From JAMXLO01 sp963832895 (GTDB lineage Bacteria > Pseudomonadota > Alphaproteobacteria > Acetobacterales > Acetobacteraceae), in NCBI GenBank assembly GCA_963832895.1, contig CAWHVQ010000015.1, positions 415,807-479,806 on the forward strand: a DNA stretch of 64,000 nucleotides. Reading direction: 5' to 3'. The translations under genes were made by a program, and so were the position numbers. Positions 17,655-26,979 of the stretch are shown here, piece after piece. A model generated the notes under the pieces. It was given only the letters and a program-made list of their open reading frames with translations, was not told the origin of the DNA and searched no databases. Numbering within the stretch: position 1 is the first letter of the stretch; the number at the start of each line of letters is the position of its first letter.

Positions 17655-19946
17655 ATGCAGCGCCGGCGAGTCCATCGGACCATGGCACGGCCGCTGCGTG
17701 TGCTGCTGCTGGCGGCCATTTTCGCTTGGAGCAGCACAGCCTTCGCCGATGGACTATGGTCAGGCTACTGGGCGACCACGTGGCGGGATGGCGGCGCGAG
17801 CCTTCTGCTCGACCAGCAAGGCGACAAAGTGAGCGGCAGCTACCCACTCTACGGCGGGCGCATCGAGGCGGTGGCCAATGGGTCGCACCTGGTAGGCCGA
17901 TGGTTCGAGGGCGATAACAGTGGCAGCTTCATCTTTGTCATGGGCCGCGACCGCACCAGCTTCAGCGGCCGCTACGATACGGGCGAATGGTGGACCGGCA
18001 CCCGCACCAACGGGCCGGATAACTCGGTCGAGCCCGAACTGACCAGCCCACGCGAGGTGTTCCGGCGCTTCATCGTCTACTGCAATCTCGGCCGGTCGGT
18101 GCGACCCGATGCATGGGGCGTCGCACTTCAGACGATCGATTTCGGCGCCGACGCGTCATCCATGCCGCGCAGTGAGCAACTGCAACGCGTGCGGAACCTG
18201 TTCGGGATGCTCGACCTCACCACCTTCCGCGTCTGGTCCATTCCGGAGATGGTGCCTGGAAGCACCCTTCAGGTCCGGTTTGATCAGTCGGGGACGGATG
18301 CCTCAGTGACGCTGACTATGACGCGCGACGCCGAGGGCCACTGGCGCATCAAGATGCCCAGCCAGGCGGAACTCGCCGCCGATCGCCGTGCGCTGCTGGC
18401 CGGACGCGGCGGACGAGCTCCCGCCGCAGACGCATACCGGCGCCTCCAGAATCCGCGCGACACGATGCGCGCATTCCTCGATGGCATGACCGACTGGAGC
18501 GGACCGGGACGCGCGCTGGCGCTTTCCGCTCTGGACCTGTCCGGAATCCCAGAGGCGCTACGCGACGCGCAAGGCGCACTCGCCGCCCAGTACCTGCGCC
18601 GCGTGCTCGATCAGATTGGGCTGATCGGCCTGCAATCCATCCCCAACGACGGCGCGGATCGTACGCCTTATGTCCATTTCGACCATCCCGCCGGGAGCGT
18701 GGTGATCGCCCCGAGCGGGCCGGAGCCGGGTGCCGAGTGGAAGTTCACCGCGGCCACCGTGGCGGACATTGACGATCTGTTCAGGGCGATCAACGGCCTG
18801 CCGCCGCCGCTGGCCACGCCTCCAGGACTGATCCCCGCCACGCCGTTCTTCACGATGCGAGATTTCATTCAGGCCCATGCGCCTGGCCTCCTTCGCAGCG
18901 TCGGCTCGGCCGAATACTGGCAGATGATCGGTGCCGCACTGCTGATCCTCCTCGCGGGCCTGATCGGCATGCTGGGTGCCCGGCTGATCCGGCTGGGTAC
19001 CGACCGTTTGGCCGGCAAGGACGTGGGCAAGTCGCGCCTGCTTACCTGGGCACTTGCGGTCACCGTCATGCTGCTGGTGATCGCTCGCTTCGCGGCGGAC
19101 CTGGGCGCGCCCGAGGAAATGCGTCGCTACACCTATCCCGTCATGGGCACGGTGCTGACAGTGGCGGGCTGCGTCGCCATTTGGCATCTGCTGGGCGTCG
19201 CCGGCGTGGCTCTGCAAAGACTATCCGACCGCACCGCCATCGCCACGGACGATATCCTGTTTACCCTTCTGCTCGCCGGCGCGCGCCTCGGCGTGATCGT
19301 CGCTGCCTTCCTGGGCATTGCCTACTTCCTTTCAATCCCGACCAGCGGCATCCTCGCCGGCCTCGGCATCGGCGGTCTGGCCTTCGCCTTTGCGTCGCGC
19401 GAAACCCTATCGAACGTGTTCGGTGCCGGCATTCTGGTCGCCGACCGCCCGTTCAAGCGCGGCGACTGGATCAGCAGCGGCGATATCGACGGATCGGTCG
19501 AGCATGTCGGCATCCGCTCCACGCGCGTTCGCACCGCGCAGGACAGCGTCATGGTGGTGCCCAACGGCAAGCTCGCCAATTCCACGATCAACAACCTCGG
19601 CACGCGCCGCCACCGTCTGCTCAAGACGCAGTTTATTGTGACCGCCGGCGGCACGCCAAGGAGACTGGACTTGTTTGCCGACGAGGTGCGCCGTCGCATC
19701 ACCGCGGACAACTCGTTCGTCGCGACCCGCACCGATGTCGGCCTCGCCGGCATCGCGCAGACCGGCATGCAGGTGGAGGTGACGACCTACTTGAACGTGT
19801 CGACCGTCAGCGAAGAGCGCGCGGCCAAGCACGCGTTGCTCGTCGATGTAGTGCGGCTTGCCGAGAGGTGCGGCCTTACGCTTGGGCTCGGGATGCTCAG
19901 CGCAGAGCAAGCCGCGACAGTAACTGACGCATGGCGAGAGGTTTGA
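17655..19946 (+). CDS. MscS-family mechanosensitive ion channel
   Basis: A 763-residue protein starts at ATG 17655 (GTG 17652 and ATG 17682 are alternatives) and has a signal peptide ending near STAFADG. The first 130 residues after it form a Gly/Trp-rich beta domain (GLWSGYWATTWRDGGASLLL, then RWFEGDNSGSFIFVMGRD). A long periplasmic region and at least four membrane helices follow between about 410 and 560. The C-terminal MscS core has the pore helix AGLGIGGLAFAFASRETLSN and the beta domain FKRGDWISSGDIDGSVEHVG and MVVPNGKLANSTINN. MscS-type channels release solutes on hypo-osmotic shock. The N-terminal beta domain is unusual and may be a sensing module. Confidence 0.88.
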   Translation: MQRRRVHRTMARPLRVLLLAAIFAWSSTAFADGLWSGYWATTWRDGGASLLLDQQGDKVSGSYPLYGGRIEAVANGSHLVGRWFEGDNSGSFIFVMGRDRTSFSGRYDTGEWWTGTRTNGPDNSVEPELTSPREVFRRFIVYCNLGRSVRPDAWGVALQTIDFGADASSMPRSEQLQRVRNLFGMLDLTTFRVWSIPEMVPGSTLQVRFDQSGTDASVTLTMTRDAEGHWRIKMPSQAELAADRRALLAGRGGRAPAADAYRRLQNPRDTMRAFLDGMTDWSGPGRALALSALDLSGIPEALRDAQGALAAQYLRRVLDQIGLIGLQSIPNDGADRTPYVHFDHPAGSVVIAPSGPEPGAEWKFTAATVADIDDLFRAINGLPPPLATPPGLIPATPFFTMRDFIQAHAPGLLRSVGSAEYWQMIGAALLILLAGLIGMLGARLIRLGTDRLAGKDVGKSRLLTWALAVTVMLLVIARFAADLGAPEEMRRYTYPVMGTVLTVAGCVAIWHLLGVAGVALQRLSDRTAIATDDILFTLLLAGARLGVIVAAFLGIAYFLSIPTSGILAGLGIGGLAFAFASRETLSNVFGAGILVADRPFKRGDWISSGDIDGSVEHVGIRSTRVRTAQDSVMVVPNGKLANSTINNLGTRRHRLLKTQFIVTAGGTPRRLDLFADEVRRRITADNSFVATRTDVGLAGIAQTGMQVEVTTYLNVSTVSEERAAKHALLVDVVRLAERCGLTLGLGMLSAEQAATVTDAWREV

Positions 19947-19982
19947 AGTTGATGGTGGAGGGCCCCTGCTGAACGGCATCGA

Positions 19983-20648
19983 GTGCCTGACATGGTCGTC
20001 GCTGGACGACATCACAATGGGAGGAGCTCCGCCACGCAGGTTACCACGGTTGATCTTGCGAAGCGAGTATTCCATGTCCACGGCGTGGACGCCGGTGGCC
20101 GTGTCGTCATGCAACGAAAACTTCAGCGCAGGGAGATTGCAGCTTTCTTCGCTGATCTTCCGTCGTGCCTGGTGGGCATTGAGGCATGCGCGACAGGGCA
20201 TCACTCGGCTCGCCTGATCGGAGCGTCCGGGCACGAGGTGCGACTGATCCCGTCGTCCTACGTCAAAATCTATGTTCGTCGCAGCAAGACTGATGCTGCA
20301 GATGCACAGGCGATCGGTGAGGCGGTTGGCCGCCCGAGCATGCGCTTCGTCCCGGTGAAGTCGGCGGCTCAGAAAGCCGCGCTCCTGCATCATCGCGTGC
20401 GTGACCCGTTGGTCCGGCAGCGGACCATGCTCATCAATGCACTGAGCGGCCATCTCGGGGAGTTCGGCATCATTGCACCGGCGGGACGGCACCGTGTCGT
20501 AGATCTCATCAACTTGCTGCGGGATGCCGGCGACGCTGATGTGCCCGTATTGGCACGTGAGGCGTTGCGGGGCCTTATTTGTCTGCGCGCGATCGAGCGG
20601 TCATCAGCATCATCTTTCTCTTGCACAGTGGGGGCCGTCCACATATGA
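19983..20648 (+). pseudogene. IS110-family transposase, C-terminus missing
   Basis: About 200 residues show the DEDD (RuvC-like) domain of IS110 transposases: Asp in TTVDLAKRVFHVHGVD, Glu in VGIEACATGHHSAR, and the Asp pair in YVRRSKTDAADAQAIGEAV. The helical linker MRFVPVKSAAQKAALLHHRV follows. The C-terminal Transposase_20 domain with its essential Ser is absent: at about 20610 the frame leaves family sequence and ends at 20648, beside a fossil IS3 end. A possible missing tail of such an element lies at 24150-24310, on the far side of two later insertions. Confidence 0.75.
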
Positions 20649-20731
20649 CCCGGTTTCGTGGACACCGGACTGTTTGCGTTGAAGGAGTCCATGATGACCA
20701 AGACAAGATTGTCCTACGCGGGTTCCACGCT
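20645..20731 (+). repeat. Fossil left end of the 1461-bp IS3 element
   Basis: Starting at TGACCCGGTTTCGTGGACAC, 87 bp match the left end and orfA start of the three intact copies (4326-4410) with about ten differences, including a start context ATGATGACCAAGACAAG instead of ATGGCCAAGACAAG. Similarity fades after 20731. It shows that an older relative of the element visited this locus before the recent identical copies. Confidence 0.75.
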
Positions 20732-20782
20732 CCGCGCAATTTGGCGATGGTCTACGCCATATAGATGGGCTTGGGTTCTACG

Positions 20783-21163
20783 TCAGGGAGGGAAGGGGCG
20801 GACACGCGCATGCATGTCCACTTTGTAGCCGTCATTGAGGCGACGGACACTATACTCTTGGTAGCCCAGCCAAGCTTGGGACCAATACCTAACGTAATCG
20901 TAGTCCCTGTTCACCACCGTCGCCACGCAGAGCACGACACTGGGATCGGATGACGGCCGTTCGCCGATCGCTCCCGGCAGCAGCTCGCCATAGGGCTCAT
21001 GGCGGCAAATCTCGCGCGCAATGAGCTGCACAACCTGCTCGCGCGCGCAAATGGGACCCTGCTCCTCCGAACTGAATGCGACCGGCACCACCGGCCCCTC
21101 ACAGGCAGCAACAAATGCTCCGGCGGAACGTGTCAACGACTTTGATACATCCTGGATCGGCAT
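20783..21163 (-). CDS. Hypothetical protein, probably truncated
   Basis: A frame of 126 residues begins exactly at the edge of the adjacent IS (ATG 21163), so its real N-terminus was probably removed. The C-terminal half looks like genuine protein, with patterns such as IAREICRHEPYGELLPGAIG and VVNRDYDYVRYWSQAWLGYQ, rich in aromatic residues. I do not recognise a family. It lies between an IS3 fossil and an IS3-type element and may be a leftover of the pre-insertion locus. Confidence 0.35.
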   Translation of the reverse strand: MPIQDVSKSLTRSAGAFVAACEGPVVPVAFSSEEQGPICAREQVVQLIAREICRHEPYGELLPGAIGERPSSDPSVVLCVATVVNRDYDYVRYWSQAWLGYQEYSVRRLNDGYKVDMHARVRPFPP

Positions 21164-22177
21164 TTAGGCTTGGATCTTCAGCGTTGACGCTGGTGGATTG
21201 ATCCAGGCAGCGGTTGGTTTGTCAGGCGGTGTTGGTGGTTTGTTGACGAAGCGCTCTGGGTTGTTGCGGAACGCGCGATCGAGTGTGTTCTGACGTGCGG
21301 CGTGAATGGCATCGGTCTGACCGTAGTGGACCTGGTCCGGTGTCATCAAGCCGATCCCGGCATGGTGATGCTGCTGATTGTACCAATCGAAAAAGCGGCG
21401 ACAGAAGCTTTTGGCGTCCTCGATGCAGCCGAAGCGTTGAGGGAAGCGCGGCTGATACTTGAGGGTTTTGAAGTGGCTCTCGGAGAACGGATTGTCGTTG
21501 GAGGTATGCGGTCTGTTGTGTGAACGGGTGACGCCGAGGTCGGCAAGCAGCAACGCGGTAGCCTTGGCCTTCATCGGGCCGCCGCGGTCGGCGTGCAGGG
21601 TGAGTTGACCGGGAAGCACGTTGTGTTTCGCAATGGCATCATCAAACAACGGCCTGAACAGCGCGGCGCTCTCTGCATCAGCCACGCACCAACCCACCAC
21701 GCGGCGACTGAAGATGTCCAGAATGACTTACAGATAGAAGTAGCTCCACTTCGTTGGTCCCATAAGTTTCGTGATGTCCCAGGACCAGACCTGGTTGGGC
21801 AGTTCGGCGATAAGTTCGGGCTTCCGGTAGGCGGGATGGCGGAGCTGCTCGCGGCGTTCGCGGACTTCGCCGTGTTGTCCAAGAATGCGATACATGGTGC
21901 GGATCGAGCAGTGGTAGACGCCTTCATCGAGCAGGCTGGCGTAGATTTCGGCCGGCGCCTGGTCTGCGAAGCGCGGCGCATGCAACAGCTCCAGTACCAC
22001 CTGCTGTTGCGGATCGCTCAATGCCCGGGTCGGCTTCGCTCGCTGGCGGTCGATTGCCGGTGGCGCGGCCAGGCGGGAGCGGCGGCGCTGGACGCTGGCA
22101 CGTGACACCCCAAGCGCGGCGCAGACCGCGGCGGTCATGCCGCGGGCGGGTGCGAGTGCAACGACAGCCTCGGTCAA
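21164..22177 (-). pseudogene. IS3-type transposase OrfB (element B), nonsense mutation
   Basis: The catalytic OrfB has Asp in VWSWDITKLMGPTKW, Asp in LTLHADRGGPMKA and Glu in NPFSESHFKTLKY. A TAA at 21730-21728 interrupts it directly after KWSYFYL. In the copy at 48466 the same codon is TAC (Tyr), so one C-to-A change caused the stop. The downstream frame restarts at an ATG (21700) but then lacks the first catalytic Asp. Apart from this site the two copies appear nearly identical where they overlap. Confidence 0.85.
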
Positions 22178-22650
22178 GCTTCGCCGTCGCTGGGCGTCAG
22201 CGGGATGCCCAGCAGCGCCGCAACTTTTTTTTGGATATCGATGATGGCTTCGGCTCGCGTCAGGCGCAGTGCCAGACGGGCATTATCGCGCTGAAGTGCG
22301 GTCACTGCGGCTGAAAGCGGGCTCGGGTCGGTAGCCTTCGGGCCGCGCTTGCCGGGAACCAGTGCTGTGAAGGCCCCGGCGTCACGCTGCCGTCGCCAGT
22401 CAGTGAGAGCCGATGAGTAAAGTCCCTCGCGACGTAGGATCGCGCCGATACCACCGGTCGCCGTGGCGCGATCGGTCTCCGCCAGGATGCGTAGCTTGTC
22501 CTGCGCAGTGAACGTCCGGCGGCGCGGACGGTCCGATAATTCGGGTGATGGCGAGGCTGGCGCTGTCACCACCGTCGGCCTACGGCCTCCGCTGGCGGCA
22601 GCGCCAGCCTCGCCATCAGGTGTCTGCTGCATGGGCATGTGCGAGATCAT
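22174..22650 (-). CDS. IS3-type transposase OrfA (element B)
   Basis: The 158-residue OrfA begins at ATG 22650 (internal ATGs at 22638 and 22632). After a low-complexity leader the HTH domain reads FTAQDKLRILAETDRATATG, then LRREGLYSSALTDWRRQRDA. A coiled-coil helix follows (LSAAVTALQRDNARLALRLT). Near the end the sequence ATCCAAAAAAAAGTT (minus strand, 22232-22224) provides a slippery A-run; OrfB lies in the -1 frame, so frameshifting here gives the OrfAB transposase. OrfA is intact in this copy. Confidence 0.85.
   Translation of the reverse strand: MISHMPMQQTPDGEAGAAASGGRRPTVVTAPASPSPELSDRPRRRTFTAQDKLRILAETDRATATGGIGAILRREGLYSSALTDWRRQRDAGAFTALVPGKRGPKATDPSPLSAAVTALQRDNARLALRLTRAEAIIDIQKKVAALLGIPLTPSDGEA
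22224..22232 (-). promoter_or_regulatory. A8G slippery site for -1 programmed frameshifting
   Basis: Eight A residues followed by G lie in the overlap of orfA and orfB; orfB continues in the -1 frame (KKSCGAAGHPADAQRR). A-runs of this kind are the known frameshift signals of IS3-family elements. The same run is kept in the truncated copy at about 48474-48482, where it marks the left edge of the preserved part. Confidence 0.75.
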
Positions 22651-22857
22651 CCTTCCGCGCCCTCAAGTCTAAATTCCCGGCAGCGCCATGTTATCTTATT
22701 GGAGGAGGGCGGCATGCAGCAGGGCGACAAGAGTTCCCAAGTGAGCACGGTTACAAGAGAGCGTCATCATTCCGCGGGACCATCTCCCAAAGTGTGACAA
22801 GGGAAGTCAGGCCGAACTGCAGGGTCTGTCAGCGTCTATTTGGTCGGATCGATTTCC

Positions 22858-24008
22858 TAGTGGACAAAGTCCTACGAATGAGTCCGAATTAGGATTCCCT
22901 GACGCCGTGCGAGGATGCGAATCTATGGCATGCGCACAGGGATCATCGTCGAGGTAAGCGCCAGTGACCGCGAGCGACTGGCAGCGATCGTGGCAGATCG
23001 GAACGCCGCTCAGAAGCATGTGTGGCGAGCTCACATCGTGCTGCTGACGGCGGATGGTTGCGGCACAGCGGAGATCATGCGCTGCACGGGCACCAGCAAG
23101 ACGGCAGTGTGGCGTTGGCAGGAGCGGTTCATGACCGAGGGGGTCGACGGCTTGCTGCGCGACAAGACCCGTCCGTCGCGCATCCCGCCGTTGACTGCTG
23201 CAGTCGAGCAAAGCGTTGTCGCCCGGACACTGGCCGATCCGCCGGGTGAGACCACGCACTGGACCGCCGCCGCAATGGCCCAGGAGAATGGCATCAGTGC
23301 CAGTTCGGTGCAGCGCATCTGGCGGCGGCATGGTCTGCGGCCGCATCGGGTGCGCCAGTTCAAGCTGTCCAACGACCGGCAGTTCGCCAGCAAGCTGCGG
23401 GACATTGTCGGGCTCTATGTTGATCCCCCCGCCCACGCTGTCGTGTTGTCGATCGACGAGAAGAGCCAGATCCAGGCGCTGGATCGTACCCAGCCGGGCC
23501 TGCCCATGAAGAAGGGGCGCTGTGGCACGATGACCCACGACTACAAGCGCCATGGCACCACGACGCTGTTTGCCGCACTCAACGTGCTGGACGGAAAGGT
23601 GATCGGGCGCTGCATGCAGCGTCACCGGCACCAGGAGTTCATCCACTTCCTCAACGCCATCGAGGCCAGTGTCCCGGTCGGCAAGCTGATCCACGCCATC
23701 GCCGACAACTATGCGACGCACAAGCATCCCAAGGTGCAGCAGTGGCTTGCTCGACATCCGCGCTGGACGTTCCACTTCACGCCAACCTCTGCCTCGTGGC
23801 TCAACGCGGTCGAGGGTTTCTTTGCCAAGCTGACCAGGCGCCGGCTCAAACGCGGCGTGTTCCGCTCAATCGTCGAGCTTCAAGCCGCCATCAATCGCTT
23901 CCTACGCGAGACCAATGACGATCCACGTCCCTTCCGCTGGACCAAGAACCCAGACAAAATCATCGCTGCCGTCAAAAGAGGGCACCAAGTGTTAGATTCT
24001 ATCCACTA
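22858..24008 (+). mobile_element. Complete IS630-family element
   Basis: Ends reading inward are TAGTGGACAAAGTCCTA (22858) and TAGTGGATAGAATCTAA (24008), matching at most positions. Both are bounded by TA, the target duplicated by IS630/Tc1-type elements. One transposase gene fills the element. It appears intact and potentially active. Confidence 0.85.
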
Positions 24009-24009
24009 G
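22915..24009 (+). CDS. IS630-family transposase
   Basis: The 364-residue protein (alternative start ATG 22930) has paired N-terminal helix-turn-helix domains: GCGTAEIMRCTGTSKTAVWR, then NGISASSVQRIWRRHGLRP. The DDE catalytic domain shows Asp in VVLSIDEKSQIQALDR, Asp in HAIADNYATHKHPK and Glu in SWLNAVEGFFAKLT. Length and order are normal for the family. The TAG stop overlaps the right terminal repeat, as is common in compact IS elements. No frameshift or stop is seen. Confidence 0.93.
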   Translation: MRIYGMRTGIIVEVSASDRERLAAIVADRNAAQKHVWRAHIVLLTADGCGTAEIMRCTGTSKTAVWRWQERFMTEGVDGLLRDKTRPSRIPPLTAAVEQSVVARTLADPPGETTHWTAAAMAQENGISASSVQRIWRRHGLRPHRVRQFKLSNDRQFASKLRDIVGLYVDPPAHAVVLSIDEKSQIQALDRTQPGLPMKKGRCGTMTHDYKRHGTTTLFAALNVLDGKVIGRCMQRHRHQEFIHFLNAIEASVPVGKLIHAIADNYATHKHPKVQQWLARHPRWTFHFTPTSASWLNAVEGFFAKLTRRRLKRGVFRSIVELQAAINRFLRETNDDPRPFRWTKNPDKIIAAVKRGHQVLDSIH

Positions 24010-24149
24010 TGCCGGTAGATCGCGTCCATGCTAGGACCACCGCCAATGCGAAGGCGCCGGCTGGGCACTGGGCCATTGCAATGCGAGCGCAGTCAATGCT
24101 CGGTTTGTAACGCCATCCCTGCTCATAACAGATCGTTTTCCTCGCGATG

Positions 24150-24310
24150 GTCAAATTCGTTGACCTCGACCTCGAACCCCGCGCGTATCGATCTCATAGC
24201 TGGGGACTAGAACGACGCCAGGCGATGACCGGAGGAAGGCAAAAGCCGGTCACGATCAGCCTGCGAGGCAACAAATATCTGCGCAAGCGGCTGATCCAAT
24301 CCGCGTCTCC
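24150..24310 (+). pseudogene. IS110 transposase C-terminal fossil
   Basis: The translation contains MTGGRQKPVTISLRGNKYLR followed by KRLIQSA, the conserved end of the IS110 Transposase_20 domain, where a TGGR and RGNKYLR pattern follows the active Ser. The Ser itself and the flanks are lost. It may be the tail of the element whose N-terminal part is at 19983-20648, with the material between replaced by other IS elements. Confidence 0.6.
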
Positions 24311-24317
24311 TTCAGCG

Positions 24318-25310
24318 TCATTTCGTCGATGCCCCAAGCGAAATCGATAGGGTCAGCCACAGATTCCAACCACTCGGCCGATGCGTTGCGTCGACCTCCT
24401 TGTAACCCTTGAGGTTCAGGTAGGCCTGATGATGGCCAATCGGGAATATGTAACCGATCTGCGGCCCTACGCCAATCACACGTGATTCGAAGCCCCCGAC
24501 CCGGTCGCCTGCCCCGCTGTCCCTAGTAATCTGATCGTAGAAATAGCCGACAGCGCCAACGTGCAACTGCTCGGAAAGGAATTGCGAGGCACCCCAATCG
24601 AGATGAAAGTCGATGCCATTCCGGTAGTCGGTAGAGGGATTGACGAAATTTCCGGTGACCCCAGCTACTGCTGAGAATTCGTGCCCCGATTGGGGATCAA
24701 AATAAGTGTAGCCCGCTCCGCCATCAACGGCCCAATGCCCGACACCGAGATTCGCCAGGCGCGTCGATTGGTACGACCCGACAGGAACGTCCGCCTGAAA
24801 ATAGGTCATGACATTGTGCGCTCCCCAATTCCAACGCAGCGATGTCTGCGGATACAGGTCACCGGCGCCGGTGACGGAGTCGCTTGCGTTCGCGGAGCGC
24901 GAAAATGCCACAGGCCCCAAGGATCCCGAGAGGGTTCCTGTAAGAGATGCGCTGCTGCCGCCAAATATTCCAGTCAGGCTCACCGCGACTTGGCCACCGA
25001 GAACCGGCGTCGTGAACACGTAGCTCGGGACCAGTAAAGCCAGATTCGCACTCGCATTCAGGTTTGGGTTGAGCGTCCCAGTGAACCGTCCGGTCTCGAT
25101 TTCACGAGCGATAGCCACATTCGCACCGGCCGAAATCGAGGTGTGGTAGTAGGTGGTCGCCAGCGACCAGCCGGGCGTCTGCGGAACCGCGGCGAGGCTG
25201 CCGAACGAGCCTGGCAGCCAAACACTGGTGCCGCCTTCGTCCGCGAATGCTGTTGCCGGCGCCAGCGCGGCCGCGCCGAGTAAGACGCTGGCCGGAAACC
25301 AGTTGCTCAA
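24318..25310 (-). CDS. Outer-membrane beta-barrel protein (phenol-MetA-degradation type)
   Basis: The 330-residue precursor has a signal peptide (SVLLGAAALAPATAFADEGG). The mature protein shows alternating amphipathic strands and ends in WNLWLTLSISLGASTK. Landmarks are SVWLPGSFGSLAAVPQTPGW, YFQADVPVGSYQSTRLANLG and VIGVGPQIGYIFPIGHHQAY, a typical layout of PF13557 proteins (often called SphA-like or transporter family). It lies 89 bp downstream of the arylsulfatase on the same strand, so the pair may form an operon in which the barrel admits a substrate for the periplasmic enzyme. The substrate is unknown. IS remnants begin immediately after its stop. Confidence 0.8.
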   Translation of the reverse strand: MSNWFPASVLLGAAALAPATAFADEGGTSVWLPGSFGSLAAVPQTPGWSLATTYYHTSISAGANVAIAREIETGRFTGTLNPNLNASANLALLVPSYVFTTPVLGGQVAVSLTGIFGGSSASLTGTLSGSLGPVAFSRSANASDSVTGAGDLYPQTSLRWNWGAHNVMTYFQADVPVGSYQSTRLANLGVGHWAVDGGAGYTYFDPQSGHEFSAVAGVTGNFVNPSTDYRNGIDFHLDWGASQFLSEQLHVGAVGYFYDQITRDSGAGDRVGGFESRVIGVGPQIGYIFPIGHHQAYLNLKGYKEVDATHRPSGWNLWLTLSISLGASTK

Positions 25311-25398
25311 TCAGTGGACCTTCTTTGCCACCGCGAGACCATCGGCCGGCCTTGCTTGTTGCACAGCGTCGATGGAAAAGCTTGCTTCAATCACAGGC

Positions 25399-26880
25399 CT
25401 ATTTCGGCGGCTCATATGAATCCGGCGCTCCCGGTGCAATCGGCGGATACCTCTTCAGGCTCTCCTGGAACCTGGTAAGATGTGCAAACATCGCATGCGC
25501 TACCCAACCATGGGTGACGATGGCCAACTCGCCGGTCGTTTCCTCAGGACGTTCCTGTGGATTGTCGTACAGATCGATAAGCCGCGGGACTGGGAGTCGC
25601 TGCGCGGCGTCATACTCGCGCTCCTGCCAGATCAGGTGCATCTTGTAGTTGCGCCATTTCATCGCATACAGGTCGGGGCTGCCGGCGGATCCGCCAGCCT
25701 GGAAGATTGGGAACCAATCGCGCGCCGATTTCTCCTGCTGACCGAGTAGAAACGCGCTCTCGTCCACTCCATCGACCGCGCGATCGTGGGGAATTTCGGC
25801 ACCGCCCAGCTTCGCGAGCGTGGTATAGAGATCGGTAATGTGAACAATCTCATTGCTCACTCGGCCGCCAGGAACTTTACCTGGCCAGCGGATAATGAAA
25901 GGCACGCGCAGCGAACCTTCCATCGCGGTTACATAAGTACCAGTCCAAGGACCAGCCCAACCTCGCCATGGGATAGTGTCCTCGGGTCCGTTGTCGCTGC
26001 TGAAAATCACGATCGTATTGTTCTCGATCTTGAGCGCGGACACTGCATCAAGGATGCGACCGGAATTGTAATCCATCTCAGCTAGCATGTCGGCGAAGGG
26101 GCCGTTGCCGGTCTTGCCCGTGAACGCCTTCGACGCCTCGGTAGGCATGTGCGGCTGGGTAAATGGCACATAGGCGAAGAAAGGCTTGCCGCTCTTCGCG
26201 CTGCGCTGGATGAAATCAATCGTCCGATCGGTGATCTCATCGTCAATCTCACGGCGAACTTCCGTGTCATACAGCTTGATCTGATGCGTCTTCTCGCCGC
26301 GGCGGCCCGCCATCACGTATTCAAGATGCGCGAAGGTGGGATCGAAGTTCGCGTCGTGCGGCCAGAGGCTTTCGTCGGAAGAATTAGGGATCCCGTACCA
26401 CTCGTCGAAGCCACGATCGTTCGGGTACCGCCCCTCACTGTCGCCAAGATGCCATTTCCCGTAGAGGGCCGTCGCATAGCCGCTTTGTGAGAGTAGATCG
26501 GCGATCGTGATCTCCCACCGCACTAGACCATAGGGTTGGCCGTTGGCCGGTACGCTGTAGGTCCCATCGCGAACAGGGTGGCGACCGACCATCAGCGCCG
26601 AACGCGACGGCGTGCAAGATGGCTCGACATTAAAGTTTGTCAGTCTCGTGCCCTCTCGTGCCAGGGCGTCAAGGTTGGGTGTTGCTGCACCGCGAGTGAT
26701 ACCACCGCCATAGGACCCGAGTTCGCCATAACCGAAGTTATCGGCAAACAGGAGCACGATGTTGGGCTTGTCCTGCGCGTGTGCTGCACCAATACCTGCC
26801 AGTAGCATTGCTGTAGTAGACGTTGCGAGGGTCAACGCCTTCAGCGTGCTGCGCCGCTCGATCGTGGTTTCCTGCTTCAT
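25399..26880 (-). CDS. Periplasmic arylsulfatase (type I sulfatase)
   Basis: Type I sulfatases hydrolyse sulfate esters with a formylglycine made post-translationally from Cys. From ATG 26880 the protein has 493 residues, normal for arylsulfatases. The signal peptide is TLATSTTAMLLAGIGAAHAQ. Metal-site residues occur in LLFADNFGYGELGSYGGG, with Asn where many homologues have a second Asp. The activation motif C-T-P-S-R is at 89-93 (Cys89), and YGKWHLGD and IFSSDNGPEDT complete the active site. An upstream in-frame ATG at 26949 adds residues without a signal and is less likely. Activity needs a formylglycine-generating or anSME-type enzyme, which is not in this window. The motif pair at 26980-27194 lies 100 bp upstream. 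Confidence 0.92.
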   Translation of the reverse strand: MKQETTIERRSTLKALTLATSTTAMLLAGIGAAHAQDKPNIVLLFADNFGYGELGSYGGGITRGAATPNLDALAREGTRLTNFNVEPSCTPSRSALMVGRHPVRDGTYSVPANGQPYGLVRWEITIADLLSQSGYATALYGKWHLGDSEGRYPNDRGFDEWYGIPNSSDESLWPHDANFDPTFAHLEYVMAGRRGEKTHQIKLYDTEVRREIDDEITDRTIDFIQRSAKSGKPFFAYVPFTQPHMPTEASKAFTGKTGNGPFADMLAEMDYNSGRILDAVSALKIENNTIVIFSSDNGPEDTIPWRGWAGPWTGTYVTAMEGSLRVPFIIRWPGKVPGGRVSNEIVHITDLYTTLAKLGGAEIPHDRAVDGVDESAFLLGQQEKSARDWFPIFQAGGSAGSPDLYAMKWRNYKMHLIWQEREYDAAQRLPVPRLIDLYDNPQERPEETTGELAIVTHGWVAHAMFAHLTRFQESLKRYPPIAPGAPDSYEPPK

Positions 26881-26979
26881 AGTGGTATCTGGCTCGGCTT
26901 TCTTGGTGCTCAGGGCTACTTCGACTGGGTATTCCGACACCGGAATCACGGCGTCGATACAGGCTGTATTAGCCGGTGC

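Larger units (their letters stand above)
21163..22674 (-). mobile_element. Second IS3-type element, copy B1 (about 1.5 kb)
   Basis: The ends ATTTAGGCTTGG (left, reading inward) and ATTTAGACTTGA (right, reading inward) are imperfect inverted repeats around two genes in orfA-orfB order. It differs in sequence from the 1461-bp element. A partial second copy is at 48466-49473. No target repeat was identified, so the ends are good to a few bases. One nonsense mutation makes this copy inactive. Confidence 0.78.

Noticed and set aside
19407..20492. 361-codon minus-strand frame
   Set aside because: Antisense to the MscS gene and to the IS110 fragment; no coding features of its own.
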